NCBI RefSeq assembly: GCF_037997115.1
Contig: NZ_CP150484.1
Span: forward strand, 5,190,022 to 5,254,021
Length of the DNA stretch: 64,000 bases
Direction: 5' to 3'
Origin: Amycolatopsis coloradensis
GTDB taxonomy: Bacteria > Actinomycetota > Actinomycetes > Mycobacteriales > Pseudonocardiaceae
The translations under genes and the position numbers were made by a program. The notes under the pieces were generated by a model. That model worked only from the letters and a program-made list of their open reading frames with translations. It ran no database searches and had not been told where the DNA came from. Positions 1 to 8,555 of this stretch are shown piece by piece (position 1 is the first letter of the stretch; the number at the start of each line of letters is the position of its first letter).

Positions 1-114
1 GCAGGCCCACGCACGGGAATCGCCGAAGAGTTTCCGGTCCAGGAACTGCATCTCCCGGTCGTAGTTCTGGGATTTGCCGTCCCAGTAACGGTTCCATCGG
101 GCGGGTCGCGTCAT
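1..114 (-). CDS. Class I SAM-dependent methyltransferase, N-terminal fragment (cut by window edge)
   Basis: Only the first 38 codons lie in the window; the protein begins MTRPARWNRYWDGKSQNYD and continues past position 1. The W-x-x-Y-W-D-x-K-S-x-x-Y-D pattern is the usual start of ubiE/COQ5-like class I methyltransferases, ahead of the first SAM motif, which would lie outside the window. The ATG is at 112-114, ten bases after the stop of the CDF transporter gene, so it is probably the third gene of the metal-responsive operon. The role in metal resistance is inferred from position only; the motif I glycine-rich loop cannot be seen. Confidence 0.6.
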   Translation of the reverse strand, partial: MTRPARWNRYWDGKSQNYDREMQFLDRKLFGDSRAWAC

Positions 115-124
115 GGCGCTCCTT

Positions 125-778
125 TCAGCAGCAGTGTTCACCGCGCCAGGCCTCGTGGCCTTCCTTGATCGCGACGGCGGCTATGACGAGCGCGACCAGC
201 GGGTCGGCCCAGTACCAGCCGAAGAGGCTGTTGAGCAGCAGCCCGACGAGCAGCACACCGGAAAGATAGGTGCAGAGCAAGGTTTGCTTCGAGTCGGCGA
301 CGGCGCTGGCGGAGCCGAGTTCGCGCCCGGCGCGGCGCTGGGCGTAGGACAGGAACGGCATCACGAGCAACGAGACCGCCGCCAGCGCGATGCCGACAGG
401 GGAGTGTTCGGCGGGGTCGGCGCCGAACAGGGCGCGTACCGATTCGACGGTGACGTACGCGGCCAGCGCGAAGAAGGACACCGCGATGACCTTGAGCGCC
501 GCGCGTTCGCGGGCTTCGGGGTCCTTTCCGGAGAACTGCCAGGCGACCGCCGCGGCCGAGGCGACCTCGATGACCGAGTCCAGGCCGAAACCGATCAGGG
601 CCGTCGACGAGGCGATGGTGCCCGCCGCGATGGCGACGACCGCTTCGACGACGTTGTACGTGATCGTCGCGGCGACCAAGAGCCGGATCCGCCGGGAAAG
701 CACGGCACGGCGATCCGGGGCCACTGTGGACTTCGCGGCACAGCAGCCATCCGCACAGGAACCGCTCTCCACGCTCAT
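125..778 (-). CDS. CDF-like cation efflux transporter, Cys-rich termini
   Basis: 217 aa membrane protein with about six hydrophobic segments in the cation diffusion facilitator layout. Its ATG (776-778) overlaps the TGA of the CmtR-like gene (ATGA), so the two are translationally coupled. The N-terminus carries CADGCC and the C-terminus ends EHCC, both plausible soft-metal ligands. The canonical CDF metal sites (HxxxD in TM2 and TM5) are not present: TM2 reads GFGLDSVIE, keeping only one Asp, and TM5 reads VADSKQTLLCTYLSG. The large cytoplasmic C-terminal domain of typical CDFs is also missing. Membership of the short transporter family that sits beside CmtR sensors is clear; Cd/Pb export is inferred from that regulator. 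Confidence 0.8.
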   Translation of the reverse strand: MSVESGSCADGCCAAKSTVAPDRRAVLSRRIRLLVAATITYNVVEAVVAIAAGTIASSTALIGFGLDSVIEVASAAAVAWQFSGKDPEARERAALKVIAVSFFALAAYVTVESVRALFGADPAEHSPVGIALAAVSLLVMPFLSYAQRRAGRELGSASAVADSKQTLLCTYLSGVLLVGLLLNSLFGWYWADPLVALVIAAVAIKEGHEAWRGEHCC

Positions 779-1101
779 TGGAGCGCCTCGTCCATGCAGG
801 GCTCGGCGGTGTCGACGGCCAGCACGACCTGGACAAGTTCCCGCAGGGCGCGGGCGAGATGCTCGTCCGCCAGCGAGTAGCGGACCTGCCTGCCCTCATA
901 GGTGGCCACGACCAGCCCGCAACCACGCAGGCAGGCGAGATGGTTCGACACGTTCGAGCGGCTCAACCCGAGTTGCCCGGCCAGCAGCCCGGGATAGTTC
1001 ACGCCATCGAGCAGGGCGACCAGGATCCGGCACCGGTTCGGGTCGGCGAGGGCGCGACCGAGCCGGGCGAGGGCGGCCCCCTGGGTCTCACATGTCAGCA
1101 C
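775..1101 (-). CDS. cmtR: CmtR-like Cd(II)/Pb(II)-sensing ArsR-family repressor
   Basis: 108 aa winged-helix regulator starting at GTG 1101 (MLTCETQ...), matching the start of mycobacterial CmtR. The three metal ligands known for CmtR are all present at the same numbers: Cys57 and Cys61 in the recognition helix (NHLACLRGC) and Cys102 near the C-terminus (AEPCMDE). Cys4 and Cys24 are also kept, while the position of CmtR Cys35 is Asn. By family knowledge the apo-dimer binds the operator and metal releases it. It overlaps the downstream transporter by 4 bases, so it should repress its own operon. The triple inverted repeat at 1123-1145 is the natural operator. Confidence 0.92.
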   Translation of the reverse strand: MLTCETQGAALARLGRALADPNRCRILVALLDGVNYPGLLAGQLGLSRSNVSNHLACLRGCGLVVATYEGRQVRYSLADEHLARALRELVQVVLAVDTAEPCMDEALQ

Positions 1102-1122
1102 AGGCGCGACAGTACAGCCAAC

Positions 1123-1145
1123 GCTGACGTATCAGCAAGCGCTGA
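1123..1145. promoter_or_regulatory. Candidate CmtR operator (three-arm inverted repeat)
   Basis: GCTGA-cgta-TCAGC-aagc-GCTGA: three 5-bp arms with equal 4-bp spacers, so that each neighbouring pair is a perfect inverted repeat. It lies 22 bp upstream of the cmtR GTG start. The position and symmetry fit an autorepressor operator for one or two dimers; binding is inferred. Confidence 0.5.
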
Positions 1146-1435
1146 ACCATTGCTCCTACTGAGTGTCCGGACGCGACCCTCTGTTTCGTCGCGGTCTGTC
1201 AAGCCATCGCCGAACAGGCACGCCGGACCGACCCGAAAGAGGCCGGTGTGGCCACTCCAACGGCCGCATCGCGGGTACCCGGGGGAGTCCCGGCGCGGCT
1301 TCACGTGACACCTCGGCGCAATTTCCGGCCCGATTGCGTGGCCACCGTAAAACGTCGAGTGACTTTGTCAAAAGGCTTCGTGCGCAAGGAAAATTCGGCA
1401 TTCGGGTGGCCTTGTCGTATTACCTGAAAGTGCGC
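1146..1435. other. Intergenic region between divergent metal operon and MIB operon
   Basis: About 290 bp without a supported gene. Short frames on both strands lack Shine-Dalgarno sites and family features. Nothing else is evident except moderately AT-richer sequence toward the MIB promoter. Confidence 0.5.
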
Positions 1436-1463
1436 TTGTGTGGGAAAAACCCCTTGCTATGTT
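1436..1463 (+). promoter_or_regulatory. Candidate promoter of the 2-MIB/encapsulin operon
   Basis: TTGTGT (1436-1441), a 16-bp spacer and TATGTT (1458-1463) match the actinobacterial housekeeping pattern (TTGNNN / TANNNT). Transcription would start near 1470, about 85 bases upstream of the first shell gene. This is the best match in the intergenic region, read by eye. Confidence 0.35.
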
Positions 1464-1554
1464 GATCCTGCGGGCCGCACTTCGGGGCAGGACCGGCGCG
1501 CCGCGAATTGTGGATCTTGTTTATTCACACGACTATCGAAGGGTGGACCTTGCT

Positions 1555-2976
1555 GTGACCGTGACCGAATCGGACACTTCCGCCGAAGGTGTCCAGGGGC
1601 CGGAAAATCCGCAGCTGAGTTTGGGCAGGGCCGCCGCGCGCAACCTGGCGACGACCACCAAATCCGTTCCGCAGATGCAGGGAATTTCGTCCCGGTGGCT
1701 GCTGAAGTCGCTCGAATGGGTTCAGGTGAACGGTGGTGCCTACCGGGTCAACCGGAGGCTCAATTACGCGGTCGGCGACGGGCGGGTGACCTTCTCGAAG
1801 GCGGGCGCCGAGGTGAGTGTGATCGCGGCGGAACTGGGAGAGCTGAAGCCGCTCAAGGGATATGACGACGAGGAAGTACTCGCCGAACTCGCCCGCCGAT
1901 TCGAACAGCAGGAAGTGGCGGCCGGCGACGTGCTCGTCGAATTCGGCCACCGGGCCGACCGGGTCTACCTCATCGCACACGGCAAGATCACGAAGACCGG
2001 CCCTGGTCCTTACGGTGACGAGACCGCGCTGGGTGTGGTCAAGGACGGCGACTACTTCGGTGCGCAAGCCCTCGTGGACGGTGACGGCATCTGGGAGTTC
2101 ACCGCCAAGGCGGCTACCGCCTGCACCGTGCTCACCCTGACCCGCCAGGACTTCGAGCGCATACTGGAACAGTCCGAATCGCTGCAGGCGCAGATCGAGC
2201 AGGCGTCGCAGGACTCCGGGCGCGCCAACGACTTCGGCGAGGCCGAGATCGACATTTCTTCCGGGCACGACGGCGAGCCGCTGCTGCCGGGTACGTTCGT
2301 CGACTACGAGATCTCGCCGCGCGAATACGAACTGAGCGTCGCCCAGACGGTGCTCCGGGTCCACAGCCGGGTGTCCGATCTCTACAACCAGCCGATGGAC
2401 CAGACCGAGCAGCAGTTGCGCCTGACCATCGAGGCGCTGCGTGAGCGGCAAGAGCACGAAATGATCAACAACACGGACTTCGGCCTGCTCCACAACGCCG
2501 ACTTCACCCAGCGCATCGCGACACGCACCGGCCCGCCCACTCCTGACGACTTCGACGACCTGCTCGCACTGGTATGGAAGGAGCCCGGCTTCTTCCTCGC
2601 GCATCCGCGCACGATCGCCGCGTTCAGCCGCGAGTGCAGCAAACGCGGGATCTACCCGACCGGCACCGACCTCGGCGGGCACAAGGTGCCGTCCTGGCGC
2701 GGCGTGCCGATCCTGCCCTGCAACAAGATCCCGGTGAGCCAGACCAACACCAGCTCCGTGCTGCTGATGCGCACCGGCGAGAAGAACCAGGGCGTCGTCG
2801 GACTGCGTCAGATCGGCCTGCCGGACGAGTACGAGCCCGGCCTGAACGTCCGGTTCATGGGGATCTCGGAGCAGGCGATCATCTCCTACCTGGTCAGCAC
2901 CTACTACTCCGCGGCCGTACTCGTTCCGGACGCGCTCGCCGTCCTCGAAGCCGCCGAACTCGGCCGCGAAGGATGA
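1555..2976 (+). CDS. Family 2B encapsulin shell protein 1 (cNMP-domain insert)
   Basis: 473 aa with GTG start at 1555 after GAAGGG at 1538-1543; GTG at 1543 and 1561 are alternatives. Residues 1-80 form the N-arm ([26 protein letters not shown]), about 100-205 a cyclic-nucleotide-binding-like domain, and about 235-473 the HK97-like core ([37 protein letters not shown]). Family knowledge: EshA-like Family 2B encapsulins assemble icosahedral shells, often encoded with 2-methylisoborneol synthase. The phosphate-binding cassette is degenerate: the usual FGE glutamate is Ala170 and the conserved Arg position reads FTAKA, so canonical cAMP binding is doubtful. It overlaps the second shell gene by four bases (ATGA). 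It shares the N-arm, cNBD and core with its neighbour, so the pair is a recent or maintained duplication. Confidence 0.93.
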   Translation: MTVTESDTSAEGVQGPENPQLSLGRAAARNLATTTKSVPQMQGISSRWLLKSLEWVQVNGGAYRVNRRLNYAVGDGRVTFSKAGAEVSVIAAELGELKPLKGYDDEEVLAELARRFEQQEVAAGDVLVEFGHRADRVYLIAHGKITKTGPGPYGDETALGVVKDGDYFGAQALVDGDGIWEFTAKAATACTVLTLTRQDFERILEQSESLQAQIEQASQDSGRANDFGEAEIDISSGHDGEPLLPGTFVDYEISPREYELSVAQTVLRVHSRVSDLYNQPMDQTEQQLRLTIEALRERQEHEMINNTDFGLLHNADFTQRIATRTGPPTPDDFDDLLALVWKEPGFFLAHPRTIAAFSRECSKRGIYPTGTDLGGHKVPSWRGVPILPCNKIPVSQTNTSSVLLMRTGEKNQGVVGLRQIGLPDEYEPGLNVRFMGISEQAIISYLVSTYYSAAVLVPDALAVLEAAELGREG

Positions 2977-4361
2977 CCTCCACGACGCCGGAGGCCGACC
3001 GGCGGCTCAGTCTCGGCCCCGCCGCCGCGCGCAACCTGGCCACGACCACCAAGACGCGGCCGCAGATGCAGAGCATCACCCCGCGCTGGCTGCTGAAGAT
3101 GCTGCCCTGGGTCGAGGCGTCCGGCGGTACCTTCCGGGTCAACCGGCGGCTGACCTACGCGATCGGCGACGGGCGGGTGAGCTTCACCAACGTCGGCACC
3201 GAGGTTCGGGTCGTCCCGCAGGAACTCGCGGAACTGGCCCTGCTGCGGGGCTTCGACGACGAGGACACGCTCACCGCGCTCGCCGACCGGTTCGTGCAGC
3301 ACGAGTACCAGCCCGGCGAGACCATCGTCGGCCACGGGTCTCCGCTCGACGAGGTCGTGCTGGTCGCGCACGGCAAGATCGCCAAGGTGGTGCCGGGCGA
3401 GTACGGCGCCGAAGCCACTGTCGGCAGTATGGCCGACGGCGACCACTTCGGTGAAGAAATGCTCGCCGGCATCGACCGGAACTGGCCGTTCACCGCCAAG
3501 GCCGTCACCCCGGTCATCGTGCTGACCCTGCGCGCCGAAGACTTCGCCGACCTCAACGGCCGATCGGCGGCGATGCGCCGCCACGTCCAGAACATGCTGG
3601 CGCGCAAGGGAAAGCCGCAGAACGCCAAGGGCGAGGCCGAGATCGGGATGTCATCAGGGCACGACGGCGAGCCACTGCTTCCCGGCACATTCGCCGACTA
3701 CGAGATCTCGCCGCGCGAGTACGACCTCGCCGTCGCGCAGACTGCGCTGCGGGTGCACACCCGGGTCACCGATCTCTACAACGGGCCGATGGACCAGTTC
3801 GACGAGCAACTCCGGCTGACCGTGGCGGCACTGCGGGAGCGGCAGGAGTACGACCTGATCAACAACCGCGAGTTCGGGCTGCTGCACAACGCCGACCTCA
3901 AGTCGCGATTCCAGACCCGGTCGGGTCCGCCGACACCCGACGACATGGACGAACTCGTCAGCCGTCGCCGCAAGACGAAGTTCTTCCTCGCCCATCCGAA
4001 GGCGATCGCCGCGTTCGGCAGGGAATGCACGCGCCGCGGCCTGTATCCGGAGGGCACCACGGTCGACGGCAAGGTGGTCGCCGCGTGGCGCGGCGTGCCG
4101 CTCCTGCCCTGCGACAAGATCCCGATCACCGACAGCGGCACATCCTCGATCCTCGCCATGCGGACCGGTGTCGAGGACAACGGCGTGATCGGACTGCACC
4201 AGACCGGCCTGCCCGACGAGTACGAGCCGGGCCTGAACGTGCGCTTCGACGGCATCAACGAACAGGCGATCGCCAGCTATCTGGTCAGCACCTACTACTC
4301 GGCCGCCGTGCTCGTTCCGGACGCGCTCGGTGTCCTGGAGAACGTCGAGGTCGCGCGGTGA
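2973..4361 (+). CDS. Family 2B encapsulin shell protein 2 (cNMP-domain insert)
   Basis: 462 aa, ATG at 2973 overlapping the previous stop. Same order of parts as shell 1: N-arm ([20 protein letters not shown]) 1-72, cNBD about 91-190, HK97-like core about 225-462 ending [19 protein letters not shown]. In the cNBD the FGE glutamate is kept (Glu161) but the Arg position is Phe173, so nucleotide contact differs from shell 1. Two co-translated, non-identical shell subunits imply a mixed or two-component capsid, as known for some Streptomyces 2-MIB encapsulins. It ends in a GTGA junction with the next frame. The Shine-Dalgarno GAAGG abuts the ATG, so translation probably depends on coupling to shell 1. 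Confidence 0.92.
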   Translation: MTSTTPEADRRLSLGPAAARNLATTTKTRPQMQSITPRWLLKMLPWVEASGGTFRVNRRLTYAIGDGRVSFTNVGTEVRVVPQELAELALLRGFDDEDTLTALADRFVQHEYQPGETIVGHGSPLDEVVLVAHGKIAKVVPGEYGAEATVGSMADGDHFGEEMLAGIDRNWPFTAKAVTPVIVLTLRAEDFADLNGRSAAMRRHVQNMLARKGKPQNAKGEAEIGMSSGHDGEPLLPGTFADYEISPREYDLAVAQTALRVHTRVTDLYNGPMDQFDEQLRLTVAALRERQEYDLINNREFGLLHNADLKSRFQTRSGPPTPDDMDELVSRRRKTKFFLAHPKAIAAFGRECTRRGLYPEGTTVDGKVVAAWRGVPLLPCDKIPITDSGTSSILAMRTGVEDNGVIGLHQTGLPDEYEPGLNVRFDGINEQAIASYLVSTYYSAAVLVPDALGVLENVEVAR

Positions 4362-4414
4362 CCCCTCACCCCGCGACGACAACGAACAACAACGCTCCAG
4401 AAGGGACCACACAC

Positions 4415-5278
4415 GTGACCATCGCCCGTACTCCCGCTCCTGCCAAGGTGTTGCGCACCGAGTACCAGAAGTCGGTGGCATCGTACTGGAACAAGGAGAA
4501 GGATCCGGTCAACCTGCGTCTGGGCGATGTGGACGGGCTCTACCACCACCACTACGGGGTCGGCGAGGTCGACTGGTCGGTGCTGGAAGGCCCTGAGAAC
4601 ACTCGCGACGAGCGGATCATCGCCGAAATGCACCGACTGGAGACCGCTCAGGCGGACGTCCTGCTCGATCACCTCGGCGACGTCAAACCGGACGACCGGC
4701 TCCTCGACGCCGGCTGCGGACGCGGAGGGACCAGCATCATGGCCAACGCGCGCTTCGGCTGCCACGTCGACGGCATCTCGATCTCGGAGAAGCAGGTCGA
4801 GTTCGCCAACCACCAGGCGGATATCCGAGGTGTCGCCGATCGGGTGCGCTACCACTTCCGGAACATGCTCGACACCGGCTTCGAAACCGGCTCGCGCAAG
4901 GCGATCTGGAACAACGAAAGCACGATGTACGTCGACCTCCACGAACTCTTCGCCGAGCACGCGCGGCAGCTGGAGTTCGGCGGGCGGTACGTCACCATCA
5001 CCGGGTGCTACAACGACGTGACCGGCGGCCGGTCCAAGGCCGTCGCGCAGATCGACCAGCACTACACGTGCAACATCCACCCGCGCAGTGAGTACTTCAA
5101 GGCCATGACGGCGAACGACCTGGTGCCGATCTCGGTGGTGGACCTGACGCCGGACACGATCCCGTACTGGGACTTGCGGGCGAAGTCTTCGGTGGCGACC
5201 GGGATCGAAGGACCGTTCCTCGACGCCTATCGCGAAGGCAGCTTCCACTACCTGCTGATCGCCGCGGACCGCGTCTGA
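4415..5278 (+). CDS. gppmt: Geranyl diphosphate 2-C-methyltransferase
   Basis: 287 aa SAM-dependent enzyme that methylates geranyl diphosphate to 2-methyl-GPP, the first step to 2-methylisoborneol. SAM motif I is LLDAGCGRGGTS (residues 97-108); downstream are the WNNESTMYVDLHELF segment and TITGCYND, typical of this family. I choose GTG 4415 because GAAGGG lies 9 bases upstream; an in-frame GTG at 4358 overlaps the shell-2 stop and would add 19 low-complexity residues (TTTNNN). It sits between the shell genes and the cyclase, so substrate methylation is co-expressed with capsid and cargo. Whether the methyltransferase is itself encapsulated cannot be read from sequence. Confidence 0.95.
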   Translation: MTIARTPAPAKVLRTEYQKSVASYWNKEKDPVNLRLGDVDGLYHHHYGVGEVDWSVLEGPENTRDERIIAEMHRLETAQADVLLDHLGDVKPDDRLLDAGCGRGGTSIMANARFGCHVDGISISEKQVEFANHQADIRGVADRVRYHFRNMLDTGFETGSRKAIWNNESTMYVDLHELFAEHARQLEFGGRYVTITGCYNDVTGGRSKAVAQIDQHYTCNIHPRSEYFKAMTANDLVPISVVDLTPDTIPYWDLRAKSSVATGIEGPFLDAYREGSFHYLLIAADRV

Positions 5279-5303
5279 TCCCGCGAGACCATCGGAGCAA
5301 GCG

Positions 5304-6485
5304 ATGACCGAACAGGGTGCGCTCGCCACACTGCTGGCCGGTCCGAGCGGGCTGGGCACGTCCGCCGCCCGGCTGGCGGCCCGGCTGACCGCTGTTCCCG
5401 CGGCGGTGGAGGACGTTCCACCGCCGCGGGAGCCCGCTCTCGACCCGGCGTACGCCTACCGGCCGTGGGGCGACGGGTCGGCGCCGCCGCTGTACTGCCC
5501 CGTCACCGAACGGATCAACGATCCGCTCGCCCTGGAGGTCGACCGGCGGCTCGTCCTGTGGGCGGGGGAGTGCGGGTTCGACGAGGAGGAGTGCGAGCAG
5601 ATCGGGAAGGCGGGATTCGGCAGGCTCGTCATGCTCGCCCATCCGGACTGTGAGGATCCGGACCGGCTGTTGATCTCGGCGAAGCTCAACGCCGCATGGT
5701 GGGCGGCCGACGACCTCTACGCCGACGACACCTCCCTCGGCGCCGTGCCCGCCGAGCTGCCGCCGAAGCTCGCGCTGGCGATGGCCGCGATGGACCCGGT
5801 GCCGTCGTTGGGCGAATTCAGCCGCGACCTCGACGAAACACTGCGGAACGACCGGGTTCTGGTAGCCCTGGGCTCGGCGACGGACTTCCTGCGGCGATCC
5901 GGGACCGCAGCGCAGGTCCAGCGAGTCTGCTACTCGACCTTCGCGATGTTCGTGAGCTGGACCGCCTACGCCGCGTGGCGCCACAGCGGGAAATACCCGC
6001 CGGCGTGGGAATACCTAGCGGCACGGCAGCACGACAGCTTCTACACCTCGATGACGTTGATCGACGTCCTCGGTGGCTACGAACTGACCTCGAACCTGTA
6101 CTACGACCCCCGGGTCCGCGAGGCGGCGATCCAGGCGGGGACGGCGGCGGTGCTCGTCAACGACGTGCACTCGGTCGCCAAGGACCTGGAGGACGAGTCG
6201 CCGCCCTGCAATGCGGTCCTGTTGATCGCCGGCGATCGGAAATGCTCGATCGAAGAGGCCACGGCGATCACCGTCGAACTGCACAACGACGTCGTACGGG
6301 ACTTCCAGGCGGCGCACGAAAAGCTGAGCGCCGTTCCGTCCGTCGAGCTGCAACGGTTCTTACGCGGGTTGCGAGGGTGGATGGGCGGCGGTTTCGAATG
6401 GCACTCGACGAGTCCGCGGTACCGGACGAAGCCCGGCAATCAGTCCTCTGAATGCGGTAGTTCGCGACACGAACCTCCGCATTAA
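5304..6485 (+). CDS. 2-Methylisoborneol synthase, predicted encapsulin cargo
   Basis: 393 aa class I terpene cyclase making 2-methylisoborneol, the earthy odorant, from 2-methyl-GPP. The Asp-rich motif is DDLYADD (136-142) and the NSE triad is N286, S290, D294 in NDVHSVAKDLEDE; the C-terminal RY pair is in SPRYRT. Residues 1-60 are Ala/Pro-rich and predicted disordered, carrying a compact conserved-looking segment AGPSGLGTSAARL (12-24), the likely cargo-loading peptide for the encapsulin shell. The N-terminal extension is shorter than in the roughly 440-residue Streptomyces enzyme. The last about 13 codons are encoded inside a long terminator hairpin. ATG at 5304 follows GGAGCAAGCG. Last gene of the operon, convergent with ligA. 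Confidence 0.95.
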   Translation: MTEQGALATLLAGPSGLGTSAARLAARLTAVPAAVEDVPPPREPALDPAYAYRPWGDGSAPPLYCPVTERINDPLALEVDRRLVLWAGECGFDEEECEQIGKAGFGRLVMLAHPDCEDPDRLLISAKLNAAWWAADDLYADDTSLGAVPAELPPKLALAMAAMDPVPSLGEFSRDLDETLRNDRVLVALGSATDFLRRSGTAAQVQRVCYSTFAMFVSWTAYAAWRHSGKYPPAWEYLAARQHDSFYTSMTLIDVLGGYELTSNLYYDPRVREAAIQAGTAAVLVNDVHSVAKDLEDESPPCNAVLLIAGDRKCSIEEATAITVELHNDVVRDFQAAHEKLSAVPSVELQRFLRGLRGWMGGGFEWHSTSPRYRTKPGNQSSECGSSRHEPPH

Positions 6486-6492
6486 GAGGACT
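6442..6492. terminator. Bidirectional terminator hairpin overlapping the MIB synthase 3' end
   Basis: Arms 6442-6457 and 6477-6492 pair at 15 of 16 positions (AGTCCTCTGAATGCGG / CCGCATTAAGAGGACT); the loop holds a second 5-bp stem (GTTCG/CGAAC). The TAA stop of the cyclase lies in the right arm. It separates convergent operons. Confidence 0.7.
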
Positions 6493-6509
6493 AAACGCGG
6501 AAGAAGGAG

Positions 6510-8501
6510 TTAAACGACACCGGCCTCGATCAACTGCTGCCAGATCGCGCCTTGGTCCACGACCTCGACTTCGAGTTTCTCGGCCTTGGTGAGCTTGCTC
6601 GCCCCGACGTCGGCGCCGGTGATCAGCATGTCCGTGTTCGCCGAGACCGAAGACGCGATGGTCGCGCCCGCCCTTTCGCACAACCGCTGGAAGGTCGGGC
6701 GCGGCACCTTCTCGCCGGAGCGGGGGTCGCTGATCGAGCCGGTGACCACGACCGTCTTGCCTTTCAGCGGCGCGCCGGCCGCGACGACCGGCGGGAGGTC
6801 TTCTTCGCGTACGTCCAGCGAGACTCCGGCTTCCCGTAGCCGCTCGAGCTCGGGACGAAGCCGGGTGAGGTGCTCGATCAGGGACGCGGCGACCTTCGGG
6901 CCGATGTCCTCCACGGCGACGAGTCCTTCCTCTCCGGCATCGGCGACGGCTTCCAGCGAGCCGAACCCTGCCCGGCACAGTCGCGCGGCGGTGCCCTCGG
7001 AGGCCATCGGGATCGCGAGCCCGATCAGCGCCCGGCGCAGGCCGACGGCCCGGCTCGCGTCGATCGACTCGATCATGCGGGTGGCGGAGATTTCGCCGAT
7101 CCGGTCGAACTCCAGCAGCTTCTCCTTGGTGAGCCGGTAGAAGTCCGACGGGTGCTCGAGAATCCCGGCCTCGGCGAGCCGCTCGATCCAGACGCCGCCG
7201 ATCGCGTCGATGTCCGCGGCCGCGCGAGACGCCCAGTGGATCAGCCGCCGGACGGTCTGCGCGGGGCAGGCGACGTTGGTGCAGAACAGTTCCCGGCTGT
7301 TGCCCTGTTCGGTCAACGGTTCTTCGCACGACGGGCACACCGAAGGCGGCACGATCTCGCGCTCCTCGCCGGTGCGTTTGGCGGCATCGAGAACGCCGGC
7401 CACGAACGGGATCACGTCGCCCGCGCGGCGCACCAGCACGGTGTCGCCGATCTTGATGCCGCGGGCCTTGATGACCTCTTGGTTGGCCAGCGTCGCCCGG
7501 GTGACGGTGGTCCCGCCGACGAACACCGGCTCAAGCCACGCGACGGGTGCGATCTTGCCGGTCTTGCCGACGTCCCAGACGACATCGGCGAGCACGGTGG
7601 TCTTCTCCTCGGCGGCGAACTTGAACGCCAGCGCGCCACGCGGTGAGCTGGACCTGGTGCCGGCGGCGGCGTAGGCGTCGCGATCCGCCAGGCGCAGCAC
7701 GGCACCGTCGAGGTCGTAGTCGAGTTCGTTGCGCTGCTGCTCGATGGTCGTGATGACCGCCTGCGCCGCCTCTGCGTCCTCGCAGTGGCGCATGTCCGCG
7801 GCGGCGAACCCGAGCGTCCGGAGAGCGCCGTCGAGATCGGTCTCCGCGCTTTCGGGCTCGGTGGAGAGGTCGAAAGCGAAGAACTGGAGACGTCGCTCGG
7901 CGACGGTGGCCGGATCCTTGGCGCGCAGGGTGCCGGCGGCGGCGTTGCGCGGGTTGATCAGCGGTTTGTCCGGGTGGACCTTGTTGTAGGCGGCGAAGGT
8001 GGAGCGCAGCATGACCGCCTCACCGCGGACCTCGACCCGGCCGGGGGCGTCGACGGTGTCCGGGACGCCGTCGGTCAGCGCCCGGACCAGCATGGTCACG
8101 TCGTCGCCCGTGGTCCCGTCGCCGCGGGTGACCGCCCTGGCGAGCCGTCCGTTCTCGTAGACCAGCGCCAGCGACAGGCCGTCGAGCTTCGGCATGACGA
8201 CCACCGGCTGGCCCGGGAACCGGGTGAAGAACGCCGCGACCTGCTCGGGCTTGGTCGCCTTCTCCAGTGACAACATCGGGCGCGAGTGCCGGATGGGCGC
8301 GTGCAGGATGGCGGGCGCGCCGACCTGGTCGAGCGGGTTCGGATCCGGGGTGAGCTCGGGGTTAGCCTCGATGAGCCCGCGCAATTCATCTTCGATCGCG
8401 TCGTAGTCGGCGTCGGCGACCTTCGGCGAGCCACGGTAGTAGGCGTCGCGAAGGACGACGATCTGATCGGCGAGTTCTTGGATGCGGTCCCGAGCGTTCA
8501 C
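6510..8501 (-). CDS. ligA: NAD+-dependent DNA ligase LigA
   Basis: 663 aa from GTG 8501 (MNARDRIQELADQ); GTG 8525 would add eight residues, and neither has a clear Shine-Dalgarno. Domain Ia with YxxG... NAD binding at the N-terminus, adenylation domain with the catalytic Lys in MPKLDGLSL (K105), OB fold, four-cysteine zinc finger (CPSCEEPL...CTNVACP), helix-hairpin-helix repeats and a C-terminal BRCT domain (LKGKTVVVTGSI). It joins 5'-phosphate nicks in DNA with NAD+ as cofactor. The sequence looks divergent from typical actinobacterial LigA, for example TTIEQQRNELDYDLDGAVLR, so it may be a second, accessory ligase; this cannot be settled without the rest of the genome. No partner genes nearby. 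Confidence 0.93.
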   Translation of the reverse strand: MNARDRIQELADQIVVLRDAYYRGSPKVADADYDAIEDELRGLIEANPELTPDPNPLDQVGAPAILHAPIRHSRPMLSLEKATKPEQVAAFFTRFPGQPVVVMPKLDGLSLALVYENGRLARAVTRGDGTTGDDVTMLVRALTDGVPDTVDAPGRVEVRGEAVMLRSTFAAYNKVHPDKPLINPRNAAAGTLRAKDPATVAERRLQFFAFDLSTEPESAETDLDGALRTLGFAAADMRHCEDAEAAQAVITTIEQQRNELDYDLDGAVLRLADRDAYAAAGTRSSSPRGALAFKFAAEEKTTVLADVVWDVGKTGKIAPVAWLEPVFVGGTTVTRATLANQEVIKARGIKIGDTVLVRRAGDVIPFVAGVLDAAKRTGEEREIVPPSVCPSCEEPLTEQGNSRELFCTNVACPAQTVRRLIHWASRAAADIDAIGGVWIERLAEAGILEHPSDFYRLTKEKLLEFDRIGEISATRMIESIDASRAVGLRRALIGLAIPMASEGTAARLCRAGFGSLEAVADAGEEGLVAVEDIGPKVAASLIEHLTRLRPELERLREAGVSLDVREEDLPPVVAAGAPLKGKTVVVTGSISDPRSGEKVPRPTFQRLCERAGATIASSVSANTDMLITGADVGASKLTKAEKLEVEVVDQGAIWQQLIEAGVV

Positions 8502-8555
8502 GGGGCAGAGATTACCCGGGACCACCGACAGAACACCGTCCGAAGAGGACTCGTG

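Noticed and set aside
1438..1554. Longer N-terminus for shell protein 1 from 1438
   Set aside because: Would place the start inside the promoter region and adds residues unlike shell 2.
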